Positions 5,275-13,476 of a stretch of DNA of 14,136 bases are shown here, piece by piece. The notes under the pieces were generated by a model that ran no database searches, was not told the DNA's origin, and was given only the letters and a program-made list of their open reading frames with translations. Positions within the stretch are counted from its first letter, which is position 1; every line of letters begins with the position of its first letter. The stretch is from Pseudomonadota bacterium (lineage in GTDB: Bacteria > Myxococcota > UBA9042 > PHBI01): contig SXIE01000140.1 in the NCBI GenBank assembly GCA_005772945.1, positions 1 through 14,136 of the forward strand, given 5' to 3'. The position numbers and the translations under genes are program-made.

Positions 5275-8271
5275 ATGGCGATGCGTGCGGGGTGTGGGTG
5301 GTTCGTGGGGTTGGCGATGCTGGGGGCGGGCTGCGGGCGGCCGAGCGGGACTGCCGATGTGGGGACCGGGGGGACCGGGGCGACCGCCGGGGCGACGGCT
5401 CCGGCGACGTCGGGAACCTCGGCGACCGCGTTGGCGGCGGTGGACGCCGGAGTGCCGGCGCCGGACGCGGGGGTCGGGGTGGCGCCGGTGGCGGCGCTCT
5501 TGCCGAGCGAGAGGCACCTCGCCGACTTGCGGCAGCTGACGTTCGGCGGCGAGAACGCCGAGGCCTATTGGTCGTTCGATGGGACGCAGCTCATTCTGCA
5601 GGCGCGGCATGCGGACGCGGGGTGTGATCGGATCTTTCGCATGCCGCTCGGGGCGAGCGGGACGCCGGTGCCGGTGCCGGTCTCGAGCGGCGAGGGGGCC
5701 ACGACGTGCTCGTATTTCCTGCCGGGCGACGCGGAGGTCATCTACGCCTCGACGCATTTGGGTGGCCGCGAGTGCCCGCCCAAACCCGATCGCAGCAAGG
5801 GCTACACCTGGGCGCTCTACGACAGCTACGACATCTTCAAGGCCAAGGCGGACGGCTCGGACGTGAGGCGGCTCACGGAGACGCCGGGTTACGATGCCGA
5901 GGCGACCGTGTGCGCGAAGGACGGGACGATCGTCTTCACGTCGACGCGCGATGGGGACCTCGACCTCTATAAGATGGATGCGAACGGGGGGAACGTCGTG
6001 CGGCTGACGAACCTCGTCGGCTACGACGGCGGGGCGTTCTTCGACGGCGAGTGCAAGCGCCTCGTGTGGCGCGCGTCGCGGCCGCGGGTGGGCAAGGATC
6101 TGGACGACTACAAGGCGCTCTTGGCCGAGGGGCTCGTGCGCCCGTCGAAGCTCGAGCTCTGGGTCGCGAACGCGGATGGGACCGATCAGCGGCAGGTCAC
6201 GTATCTGTCGGCGGCGTCGTTCGGGCCGTTCTTCCTGCCGGCGCGCGAGGGTCGCGGCTCGGCGGGCCTCGAGCGCATCATCTTCTCGACGAACCACGGG
6301 GATCCGAAGGGGCGGGAGTTCGATCTGTGGGCGGTCGACAGCGACGGCACCGATCTCGAGCGCATCACCTTTGCGAACGGTTTCGACGGGTTCCCGATGT
6401 TCTCGCCCGACGGCAAGACGCTTGCGTTTGCAGGCAATCGTGCGACCGCGCCGGGGGCGAGCGATACGAATGTGTTCTTGGCGCGCTGGGTGGACGGGCC
6501 GCCGGCGGAGGTCGAGGTGTCGGCGGCGGATCGGACGGCCGCGGACGTGGCGTGGTTGGCGGATCCGGCGCGCGAGGGGCGCGGGCTCGGGACGGCCGGG
6601 CTCGAGGCGGCCGGGGCGTACGTCGAGGCGCGCTTCAAGGCGCTGGGGCTGGCGCCGGCCGGGGACGGTGACGGATTCCGGCAGGTGTTCAAGGCCGTCA
6701 CCGACGTCGCGCGCGCCGACGGGGCGGTGTTCAAGCTCGACGGCAAGGCGGTCGCGGCGGAGGACTACGTCGCGCTCGGGTTCTCACCGAGCAAGGTGGA
6801 CGTGGCGGGCGAGGTGGTCGCGGCCGGGTGGGGCATCGTCGCGAGCGAGCGGGGTGTCGACGACTACGCGGGCCTCGACGTGAAGGGCAAGGTCGTGCTG
6901 GTCAAGCGCTTCGTCCCCGAGCGGCCGGAGTTCGTTCCCGAAGAGCGTCGTTTGGGCGACCCGCGTTACAAGGCATGGGTGGCGCGCGAGCGCGGGGCGG
7001 TAGGCGTCATCGTCGTCGATGATCCCACGCCGGGCGCGGACGGGAAACCGGCGAAGGCCGAGGCGCCGCTGCCGGCGATGGAGGTGCCCGGTTACGGCGA
7101 CGCGGGGATCCCGGTCGTGGTCCTGAAGCGGGCGGCGGCCGAGGCGATGCTTGCACGGATCAGCAAGAAAGGGCGCGTGCGCGCGGAGCTCGCGTTCGGG
7201 CTCGTGCGCGGGGAGCGCGAGGCGTTCAACGTCGTCGGGCGCATCGTCGCGGCGCCGACGAGCGGCAAGAAGTTGCCGGGCGTGGTCGTCATCGGGGCGC
7301 ACGTCGATCACCTGGGGTTCGGGGGGCCGGGGTCGCTCGCGCCGGAGTCGAAGGCCGCGCACTTGGGGGCCGACGATAACGCGTCTGGGACGGCGGCGCT
7401 TATGGAGGTCGCGCGGACGCTGGTTGCGAAGCAGAGCGAGCTCGCGCGCGATGTGCTGATCGTCGCGTTCTCGGGTGAGGAGCGCGGGACGATCGGCTCG
7501 GGGCACTTCGTGGGCGCGTGGGCCGCGCGGGAGGCGGCGGCAGCGCCCGAGGCGACCGAGCGCGGCAAGGTCCAGGGGATCACGGCGATGATCAATATGG
7601 ATATGGTCGGGCGCATGCGCGAGAACCGCTTGCAGGTCTTCGGTGCGAGCACGGCGCGCGAGTGGCCGGAGCTCGTCGGGGCCGCCTGCGATGCGGCGCG
7701 GATCGAATGCGGCGGGCTGGACGCGGGCTCGGTCAGCGATGGCTTCGGGCCGAGCGATCAGACGCCGTTTTACGCGGCGGGGGTGCCGGTCGTGCACCTC
7801 TTCACCGGCTCGCACGGCGACTATCACAAGCCCAGCGATACGCCGGAGAAGGTCAACGCCGCCGGGATCGGCGCGGTCGCGACGATGTGCGCGACACTGG
7901 CGGCGACGCTGGCGACGCGCGAAGGCACGCTCGCGGTGCAGGCGGGGACGGCGGGGCCGGCCTCGCTGAGGGGCGATCGGCGATCGTTCAATGCGTCGCT
8001 CGGGACGATCCCGAACTACGCGGGCCCGGGCGCGGGGAAAAAGGGTGTCCTGCTCGACGGCGTGAGGCCCGCGGGGGCGGCCGAGAAGGCCGGGATGCGG
8101 CGTGGCGACGTCCTCATCAAGCTGGGAACGAGCGCGCTGAGCGGCGTCGAGGACCTCATGTTTGCGCTCAATGCGCACAAGCCCGGCGAGACGGTGAGCG
8201 CGGTCGTGGTGCGCGACGGGGTGGAGGTGACGCTCGAGGTCACGTTCCAGGAAGGGCACCGACCCAAGTGA
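5275..8271 (+). CDS. Exported TolB-type propeller / M28 zinc aminopeptidase with PA and PDZ domains
   Basis: This encodes 998 residues from ATG 5275, 1 nt after the previous stop; ATG 5281 is an alternative two codons later. The N-terminus is a short signal ending LGAGC (Cys20), near to a lipobox, so a lipoprotein is likely. Then come an Ala/Gly/Thr/Pro-rich linker (21-75), a TolB/PD40-like propeller with SFDGTQL- and SPDGKTL-type repeats (about 82-410), and an M28 peptidase from about 418 with a PA insertion at about 505-640. All M28 metal and catalytic residues are visible: His676 with Asp678 (GAHVDH), Asp700 (GADDNASG), Glu735-Glu736 (SGEERG), Asp776 (NMDMVG) and His851 (HGDYHKPSDT). A PDZ domain (about 905-995) ends the protein. 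It should remove N-terminal residues from peptides at the cell surface or in the periplasm, with propeller and PDZ selecting substrates. Confidence 0.93.
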   Translation: MAMRAGCGWFVGLAMLGAGCGRPSGTADVGTGGTGATAGATAPATSGTSATALAAVDAGVPAPDAGVGVAPVAALLPSERHLADLRQLTFGGENAEAYWSFDGTQLILQARHADAGCDRIFRMPLGASGTPVPVPVSSGEGATTCSYFLPGDAEVIYASTHLGGRECPPKPDRSKGYTWALYDSYDIFKAKADGSDVRRLTETPGYDAEATVCAKDGTIVFTSTRDGDLDLYKMDANGGNVVRLTNLVGYDGGAFFDGECKRLVWRASRPRVGKDLDDYKALLAEGLVRPSKLELWVANADGTDQRQVTYLSAASFGPFFLPAREGRGSAGLERIIFSTNHGDPKGREFDLWAVDSDGTDLERITFANGFDGFPMFSPDGKTLAFAGNRATAPGASDTNVFLARWVDGPPAEVEVSAADRTAADVAWLADPAREGRGLGTAGLEAAGAYVEARFKALGLAPAGDGDGFRQVFKAVTDVARADGAVFKLDGKAVAAEDYVALGFSPSKVDVAGEVVAAGWGIVASERGVDDYAGLDVKGKVVLVKRFVPERPEFVPEERRLGDPRYKAWVARERGAVGVIVVDDPTPGADGKPAKAEAPLPAMEVPGYGDAGIPVVVLKRAAAEAMLARISKKGRVRAELAFGLVRGEREAFNVVGRIVAAPTSGKKLPGVVVIGAHVDHLGFGGPGSLAPESKAAHLGADDNASGTAALMEVARTLVAKQSELARDVLIVAFSGEERGTIGSGHFVGAWAAREAAAAPEATERGKVQGITAMINMDMVGRMRENRLQVFGASTAREWPELVGAACDAARIECGGLDAGSVSDGFGPSDQTPFYAAGVPVVHLFTGSHGDYHKPSDTPEKVNAAGIGAVATMCATLAATLATREGTLAVQAGTAGPASLRGDRRSFNASLGTIPNYAGPGAGKKGVLLDGVRPAGAAEKAGMRRGDVLIKLGTSALSGVEDLMFALNAHKPGETVSAVVVRDGVEVTLEVTFQEGHRPK

Positions 8272-8284
8272 GCGTGCCAGCCTC

Positions 8285-8318
8285 CCGACGCGCTACCGGC
8301 TCGCGCTCAGCGCGTCGG
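8285..8318. terminator. Perfect 10-bp hairpin between convergent genes
   Basis: CCGACGCGCT at 8285-8294 is exactly complementary to AGCGCGTCGG at 8309-8318, with a 14-nt loop. It begins 13 nt after the M28 stop and includes the stop and last codons of the GGDEF-EAL gene on the other strand. A bidirectional terminator is plausible; neither side has a T-run. Confidence 0.55.
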
Positions 8319-10862
8319 TGCGGGGGCGGGCAGGGCGGGGATGTGGAAGCCATGCTCGTGGGCGGCGAGCCAGCTCTCGACGTGGACCGCGTTCACGGGG
8401 CGCGCGATGAGGTAGCCTTGTGCGGCGTGGCAGCCCATGGCGCGCAGGCGTTGGGCGTGGTCGAGACCCTCGACGCCCTCGACGATGACGCGCAGCCCGA
8501 GCACGTGCGCGAGGGCGCGAATGGTCTCGATGATGGCCCACGAGTCCTCGGCGTCCGCGTCGCGGGCGAGGAAGGCGCGGTCGATCTTCAGGGTCTCGAC
8601 CGGCAGGCGTCGCAGGGATGCGAGCGATGAGTAGCCGGTGCCGAAGTCGTCGATCGCGAGGCCGACGCCGAGCTCGCGGAGCGAGTTGAGGATCTGGCGC
8701 GCGAGCTCGGCGTTCTCCATGAGGACGCTCTCGGTGATCTCGAGGTGAAGGCGGGCCGCCGGCAGCCCGGTGTCCGCGAGCACGGTCCGGACTTCTTCCA
8801 CGAAGCCGGGCATGGCGAGCTGGCGTCCGCTCACGTTGACCGCGACCCAGAGCGGCGTCGTCGGGTCGGGGTTGCGCCATTGGAGCGCCTCTTCGCAGGC
8901 CGCCAGGAGGGCCCAGCGCCCGATGGGGTGGATGAGGCCCGACTCCTCGGCCAGCGGGATGAACTCGACTGGGCCGACCATGCCGTGCTTGGCGTGGCGC
9001 CAGCGCGCGAGCGCTTCGAAGCCCTGGATGCGCCCGTCGCTGAGCGAGACGATCGGCTGGAAATCGAGCGAGAGCTCGGCGCGCTCGAGGGCGCGTCGCA
9101 GATCCGTCTCGAGCGTGAGGCGCCGAATCGTCTCGTGACGCATCGCGGCGCCGAAGATGACGCGCTTGCCGCGCCCGCTCTTCTTGGCCCGGACGAGGGC
9201 GATGTTCGCGTCGCGCAGGATCTCCTCCGGCTCGGTGTAGTCGTGCGACGCGGGCGCGACACCCATCGAGACCGAGGCGTAGACGGAGTAGCCGCGGAGA
9301 TCGAACGGGGTCGCGAGATCGCGCTGGATGCGGTCCGAGACCGCCTCGATGTGGGCCGCGTCGACGAGCCCGTCGAGCAGCAGGACGAACTCGTCGCCGC
9401 CGACGCGCGCGATGGTGTCGAGCGTGCGGACCGAGCGCGCGATGCGGGCCCCGACGGCGCGCAGCAGCAAGTCCCCGAGCGAGGGGCCGAAGCTGTCGTT
9501 GATGAGCTTGAAGCCGTCGACCCCGATGAGGACGAGCGCAAAACCGTCGCCGCGCGTGGACTGCCCGAGTGAATCGCGCAGCCGATGGATGAGCCAGGCG
9601 CGGTTCGCGAGCCCCGTGAGTGGGTCGTGGAAGGCCTCGTAACGCAGGCGTTCTTCGGCGTTCTTGCGGTGCGTGATGTCGCTGGTCGAGCCGGCCATCA
9701 CCTGCAGACGGCCGGCGGGGTCGCGTTGCGCCATCGCCCGGACGCTGACCCAGCGCCAGGTGCCGTTGCGGTGCTCGAGGCGATGCTCGTGCTCGAAGAC
9801 GGGCGTGCGTCCGTCCAGATGCGCCCCGAGCGCCTGGTCGACCGCCGGGCGATCTCCAGGATGCACGCGCTCGAGCCACGTCTCGATGCCGCCCGTGATG
9901 GCCGCCTCGGCGAAGCCCAAAAGGGTCGCCCAGCGCGGGGAGTATTCGACCTCGCCGGTGTCGAGGTCCCAGCACCACAAGCCGTCCGTGGCCGCGCTCC
10001 CCAGGAGCTCCCAGCGCCCGCGCAGCTCGACGAGGGCGCGCCGCGCAAGCGCTTCGCCGTAAGCGTCGCGCACAAGATGTAGTACCCAGGGACGCGCGGC
10101 GGTGGCCGGCCCCGAGCTCGGCCACGCGGGGATCTCGGCGAGCACTTCGACGTCGCGCAGCTCGCCGCTCGCGCGCAAGAGTTGCGTCGGAAAGCGCAGC
10201 GGGGCGTCGCTGAGGTGGTTGAGGCGTGCGTGCCACAGGACGGGCGTGAGGCTCGGCTCGAGCTTGTCGAGGGTGCAGGCTTCGAGCGCGCCCGGTCCGA
10301 GGTCGAGAAGCCGCGCGGCGAGAGCGTCGATGCGGACGACCTGTCCTTGCCGGTCGGTCCAGATGGCGCCCGCGCTGGACCAGGCCGCGTCGTCGCGTCG
10401 TCGCGCCTCGGCCGTCTCGTCGAACGTGGCCTCGTCGGCCGCGCGCGCGCTGATGATCGTCCAACCGACCACGGGCGCAAAGGGGCGTCCACCCCAGCGA
10501 ACGTCGACGCGCGTGCCGTCCGCGCGGCGCCACGTGCGGCTGCGCGGCGTGTCGCCGGCCCCGTCGTGGGCCGTCGTCAGGAGGGCCTCCTCGGCCACGT
10601 CCGCAAGCTCGCTGAAGCGCAGCCCGATTGCCTCCCCGCGAACGAGCGCGCCGAACGCGGGATTCGCCGCGACCACGCGCCGCCGCGCGTCGAGCAACGC
10701 CGTTGCGTCCGGCGCCAGCGCCACGACGTCGCGCCACTGCGACGCTTCGAAGGCTTCGTGCGCGGTGTCCAGCGGGAGCCGGACGCTTATGGGAGACGGT
10801 GCAGTCACGTTGGCGCGGGCGCTCCGTGGCGAGAGCCCAGACGCCCCCGCAGCCGGGAGCAT
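8307..10862 (-). CDS. Three-PAS GGDEF-EAL cyclic-di-GMP enzyme (both active sites intact)
   Basis: This encodes 851 residues from ATG 10862. That start lacks a good Shine-Dalgarno, and GTG 10808 is an alternative 18 codons later. There are no membrane segments, so it should be cytosolic. Domains: PAS at about 45-150 (ALAPDATALLDARRRVVAANPAF), a degenerate PAS at about 155-260, and a PAS_3/PAC at about 300-410 (HPGDRPAV, EHEHRLEHRNGTWRWVSV). GGDEF starts with DPLTGLANR and has GGDEF itself at 488-492. RTLD, five residues before it, is a typical RxxD inhibitory site. EAL is at 616-618, with NVSGRQL, LEITES, IDDFGTGYSSL, KIDRAFL, EGVE and QGYLIARP, the full set of metal and catalytic residues of active phosphodiesterases. 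The protein can in principle both make and break c-di-GMP, with PAS sensing setting the balance. It is 94 bp downstream of the exported-protein gene and convergent with the M28 gene. Confidence 0.95.
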   Translation of the reverse strand: MLPAAGASGLSPRSARANVTAPSPISVRLPLDTAHEAFEASQWRDVVALAPDATALLDARRRVVAANPAFGALVRGEAIGLRFSELADVAEEALLTTAHDGAGDTPRSRTWRRADGTRVDVRWGGRPFAPVVGWTIISARAADEATFDETAEARRRDDAAWSSAGAIWTDRQGQVVRIDALAARLLDLGPGALEACTLDKLEPSLTPVLWHARLNHLSDAPLRFPTQLLRASGELRDVEVLAEIPAWPSSGPATAARPWVLHLVRDAYGEALARRALVELRGRWELLGSAATDGLWCWDLDTGEVEYSPRWATLLGFAEAAITGGIETWLERVHPGDRPAVDQALGAHLDGRTPVFEHEHRLEHRNGTWRWVSVRAMAQRDPAGRLQVMAGSTSDITHRKNAEERLRYEAFHDPLTGLANRAWLIHRLRDSLGQSTRGDGFALVLIGVDGFKLINDSFGPSLGDLLLRAVGARIARSVRTLDTIARVGGDEFVLLLDGLVDAAHIEAVSDRIQRDLATPFDLRGYSVYASVSMGVAPASHDYTEPEEILRDANIALVRAKKSGRGKRVIFGAAMRHETIRRLTLETDLRRALERAELSLDFQPIVSLSDGRIQGFEALARWRHAKHGMVGPVEFIPLAEESGLIHPIGRWALLAACEEALQWRNPDPTTPLWVAVNVSGRQLAMPGFVEEVRTVLADTGLPAARLHLEITESVLMENAELARQILNSLRELGVGLAIDDFGTGYSSLASLRRLPVETLKIDRAFLARDADAEDSWAIIETIRALAHVLGLRVIVEGVEGLDHAQRLRAMGCHAAQGYLIARPVNAVHVESWLAAHEHGFHIPALPAPAPTR

Positions 10863-10895
10863 AGACCAACCGCGGCGAGGTGGCGAGGGGCGGCC

Positions 10896-10913
10896 CGTTC
10901 GTGTCGTTCGTGC
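10896..10913. repeat. Two tandem 9-bp repeats upstream of the GGDEF-EAL gene
   Basis: CGTTCGTGT (10896-10904) is followed directly by CGTTCGTGC (10905-10913). It lies 34 bp upstream of ATG 10862 in the only gap before the gene and could be a protein-binding site. The core TTCGTG also occurs twice upstream of the HDAC-family gene. Confidence 0.4.
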
Positions 10914-10956
10914 GACAGGCCCCGCGCCGACCACCGATGTGTCCGTCAAGTTGCGG

Positions 10957-13011
10957 TCAGAACTCGACGAGCTCGACGATGACGCCGATGGGCATGCCGA
11001 ACGTGACTCCCCCGCGCCCCTTGACGGCCTGCGCGCCCGAGCCGGTTCCAAAGGTTCCGCCGTAACCGAAGTTGAGGCCGATCTCCAAGCTTACGGGGGC
11101 GAAGTCGTTCACCCAACGGAGTTGCGCCTTGCCCAGGACGTCGAACCCGAGCCCGCCGCCGTTCTCGACGCGCAGGTCGAGCTTGCCCAAGACGGAGGCG
11201 CGCAGCTCGAGCGGGGCGTCCGTGAACTGGTAGATCTTCCAGCCGACGCCCCCGGTCAACTCGAGGAAGACGCCGTGTCCGTCGCCGCCGACGCCGAAGC
11301 CGCCCTCGAAGCCCGGGACACCCTCGCGGACCAGCTTTTGAAGGCGCGTGCGCACGAACCAGGCCATGTCGTCCTGGTGCAAGAACGACACGCGCGCGCC
11401 GGGGCCGAGGCCGAGCGCCCAGTTGGACGGCGTGTCCTTCTTGGTGGCCTCGTCCGCGCTCCAGTACCAGGCGCGCTCGCGGCGCGCGTCGAACGCGGCG
11501 CCGGTGCGGTCGCGCAGATCGCGCTCGCGGACCGCCAGATAGCTGCCCGCGAAGCTGACGAGCACGAAGCGATCGGTCTCCTTGCTCTGGGCCCCGCCGA
11601 CATAGATCGGTGCGCAGACGCCGCTCGGATCCCCCGACTGACAGAGCTGCAAGAGCGTCGTCCCGGCGGGCACCTCGAGCCACATCCCGGCGAGCTCCGC
11701 GCCGGGCGTGTCCTGCGAGACCCTGAACGTCTGCCCATTCTGAGCGGTCGCCCGCCACACGCCGCGCGCCACCGGGCACAGGCCGCCGTCGAGCTCCCGC
11801 GCGCCCTCGGCCGGGCCCGACGGCAGCGCCACGACCTTGCCGGGCAGCGCGATCGTGTGCGGCGTGCCGTCCACGACGACCCGCACGAGCGCCCACGACT
11901 CGCGCTGGTCGAGAAGCGTCGCCGGCGACCCTGCCTTCAGCGTCGTGCTCCCGTCGAGCTCGCCTTTGGAAGTCCCGCCTGGCATGAGCGCGCGCCATTC
12001 GCCGCTCGCGAGGAGCTCGCTCATCCCCGCCAGCGCCACGTCCTCGAGCAGCGCGCTGGTCCAGGTCGGTTGACGGCACACGTGGTAACCGCCGAGCGGG
12101 CGGGCCGCGCTGTAGTTCGTGCCGCCGTGCTCGTGGTCGGGGTCGGCGGGATCGAAGATCTTCATGCGCGCGTCGCGCGGCACGAGGAACCACGCGGCGT
12201 TGCCGGCCTCGGGGTTGGCCGGATCGGGCGGGCGCGCGACCGCCAGCATGAGGGTATCGAGCGACAGCCCCTCACAGCGCGAGAGGCGCAGGCCCTTCTG
12301 GAGACGCAGGGGCTCGACGCCGCGCGCGCTGACGCGGCCGCTGCGCGGATCGAAGGCGCCGAAGTTGGCGACGGTCGCCTCCTCGAGCTCGGCCGGCTGA
12401 CAGGGCTCGGCGAAGCGCAACATCTGCGGCTCGGCCTGGAAGACCTCGGAGGGGGCCGGCCCGTCGCCCTCGCCGAGGAGGCCGCGCACGGGTCGCTCGG
12501 GGAAGTTCGCCGGCGACGACACGCTGAACGTCCAGACGGTGTCGCGCTGCACCCACTGCTCGGCGACCCCGACCAGCGACAGCGTGACCTCGCCGAGGCG
12601 CGGATCCTCGGGCGTCACGACGAGCTCGGCCTGCGACGGGTGCGCCACCCCGGCGCCGACGACGACCTTCTCGAAGACGAGCGTGTCGGGCGGCAGCGCC
12701 TCGTCGCCGAGCTTGATGATCGTCGGGACGCAGATGCGCGCGCCCTTGTCGGGGCTGTCGGCGGCCTCGACGTAGAAGCGGCGCTTGGGGACCCAAATCG
12801 ACAGATCGGGCGCGTCCTTATTGTAGGCCGAGACCTGGCTCACGCGCGCGTCCGACACTTGCACGCAGAGCCAACCGAGCTGGTGCGTCCGGCCTTGAGG
12901 CGCGGCGGGTGTTGGATCGGCGGCGCGGGCGTCGGAGAAGACGGCGAGGGACGCCAGCGCGAGGAGTGCGAGCGCGAGGCGAGCGGGGCGGTCGAGCGGA
13001 GGCCTGCTCAT
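10957..13011 (-). CDS. Exported protein of unknown function with outer-membrane-like C-terminus
   Basis: This encodes 684 residues. The start is ATG 13011 with a modest purine-rich AAAGG about 10 nt upstream. A clear Sec signal peptide (RLALALLALASLAVF ... cleavage after ARA, about residue 30) leads into a long region, about residues 40-550, that I do not recognise: beta-rich, with paired-looking cysteines (GWLCVQV, ARICVP, EPCQP, LSRCEG, YHVCRQP, GGLCPVA, LQLCQSGDPSGVC) suited to disulfides in an oxidising compartment. The last ~130 residues (from about 553) alternate Gly/aromatic/hydrophobic residues (GFEGGFGVGG, GVFLELTGGVGW, SLEIGLNFGYGG, GVTFGMPIGVIVELVEF) and end in Phe, like outer-membrane beta-strands. 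It is probably an envelope or surface protein. It is divergent from the thioredoxin-like gene and upstream of the GGDEF-EAL gene on the same strand. Confidence 0.85.
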   Translation of the reverse strand: MSRPPLDRPARLALALLALASLAVFSDARAADPTPAAPQGRTHQLGWLCVQVSDARVSQVSAYNKDAPDLSIWVPKRRFYVEAADSPDKGARICVPTIIKLGDEALPPDTLVFEKVVVGAGVAHPSQAELVVTPEDPRLGEVTLSLVGVAEQWVQRDTVWTFSVSSPANFPERPVRGLLGEGDGPAPSEVFQAEPQMLRFAEPCQPAELEEATVANFGAFDPRSGRVSARGVEPLRLQKGLRLSRCEGLSLDTLMLAVARPPDPANPEAGNAAWFLVPRDARMKIFDPADPDHEHGGTNYSAARPLGGYHVCRQPTWTSALLEDVALAGMSELLASGEWRALMPGGTSKGELDGSTTLKAGSPATLLDQRESWALVRVVVDGTPHTIALPGKVVALPSGPAEGARELDGGLCPVARGVWRATAQNGQTFRVSQDTPGAELAGMWLEVPAGTTLLQLCQSGDPSGVCAPIYVGGAQSKETDRFVLVSFAGSYLAVRERDLRDRTGAAFDARRERAWYWSADEATKKDTPSNWALGLGPGARVSFLHQDDMAWFVRTRLQKLVREGVPGFEGGFGVGGDGHGVFLELTGGVGWKIYQFTDAPLELRASVLGKLDLRVENGGGLGFDVLGKAQLRWVNDFAPVSLEIGLNFGYGGTFGTGSGAQAVKGRGGVTFGMPIGVIVELVEF

Positions 13012-13058
13012 GCTCGTGGACCTTTACCTGGGGTGGGAGGCACCCGCAATTTCGTCGC

Positions 13059-13080
13059 GGACAAGGACGGGACAAGGACG
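13059..13080. repeat. Perfect 11-bp tandem repeat in a divergent promoter region
   Basis: GGACAAGGACG occurs twice back to back (13059-13069 and 13070-13080), one helical turn apart. It lies 48 bp before the exported-protein start on one side and about 97 bp before the thioredoxin-like start on the other. This spacing suits an operator, but no regulator is identifiable nearby. Confidence 0.5.
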
Positions 13081-13176
13081 CCGCACGCTTGGCCGATCCT
13101 TCGCGCGGGCGCGTCACGGCCGCGCAGAAGGAAGTTCCTGGGTGCCGCCGGGCGCTCGGCGGTGTAGGGTCGGTGC

Positions 13177-13467
13177 GTGGTCGGAATCGTGTCGTTGGCC
13201 GTGAGCGCCGTGCTCTGGGCGGGTTGGGGGGAGGTCCCGCCAGCGCTTGGGGCGCCGCGCGCGCCTCAGGCGATGGGATGGATCGACCGCGGCGCGCGAA
13301 CGATTCCCGAGCTGGCGGCGCGTCTGGCCCCCCAGCAGGTGCTGCTAGTCGAGGTCAGCGCCGTATGGTGCGCGCCCTGCCACCAGCTCGCCAATGAGAT
13401 CCTCGACACGCCGGCGGCCGCCGCGATCGTCGCGGGCGACGTCGGGGTGCGCGTCGACTTCGATGAC
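13177..13467 (+). pseudogene. Exported thioredoxin-like protein, truncated at the sequence join
   Basis: The start is GTG 13177 with AGGG about 7 nt upstream. A signal-like N-terminus (MVGIVSLAVSAVLWAGWG ... ALGA) is followed by the thioredoxin core: VLLVEVSAVWCAPC with Cys65 and Cys68, then a helix (HQLANEILDTPAAAAIV) and strand VGVRVDFDD. A thiol-disulfide reductase or isomerase of the periplasm is likely; WCAPC replaces the thioredoxin WCGPC. After about residue 97 the frame stays open to 13980, but the sequence is the reverse of an L,D-transpeptidase, so the cis-Pro loop and second half of the domain are missing. I end it at the probable join. In the intact genome this is probably a complete gene; here it is a fragment. 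Confidence 0.75.
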
Positions 13468-13476
13468 CTTGATGCT
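13461..13476. other. Probable chimeric or recombination junction
   Basis: Left of here the plus strand reads as thioredoxin core in about 80% GC DNA (48 of 60 bases at 13201-13260). Right of here the minus strand reads as L,D-transpeptidase in about 56% GC DNA (67 of 120 at 13501-13620). Both proteins lose homology to their families at the same few bases, within TGACCTT around 13464-13470. The exact breakpoint is uncertain by several bases. Confidence 0.75.

Noticed and set aside
13145..13162. 6-bp GC hairpin just upstream of the thioredoxin-like start
   Set aside because: Short pure-GC stems are frequent by chance in this composition and no further support is visible.
10102..13167. 1021-codon plus-strand open frame opposite the GGDEF-EAL and exported-protein genes
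   Set aside because: It spans two unrelated, well-supported minus-strand genes, is Arg/Ala/Gly-rich and shows no domain. Long antisense frames are expected at this GC.
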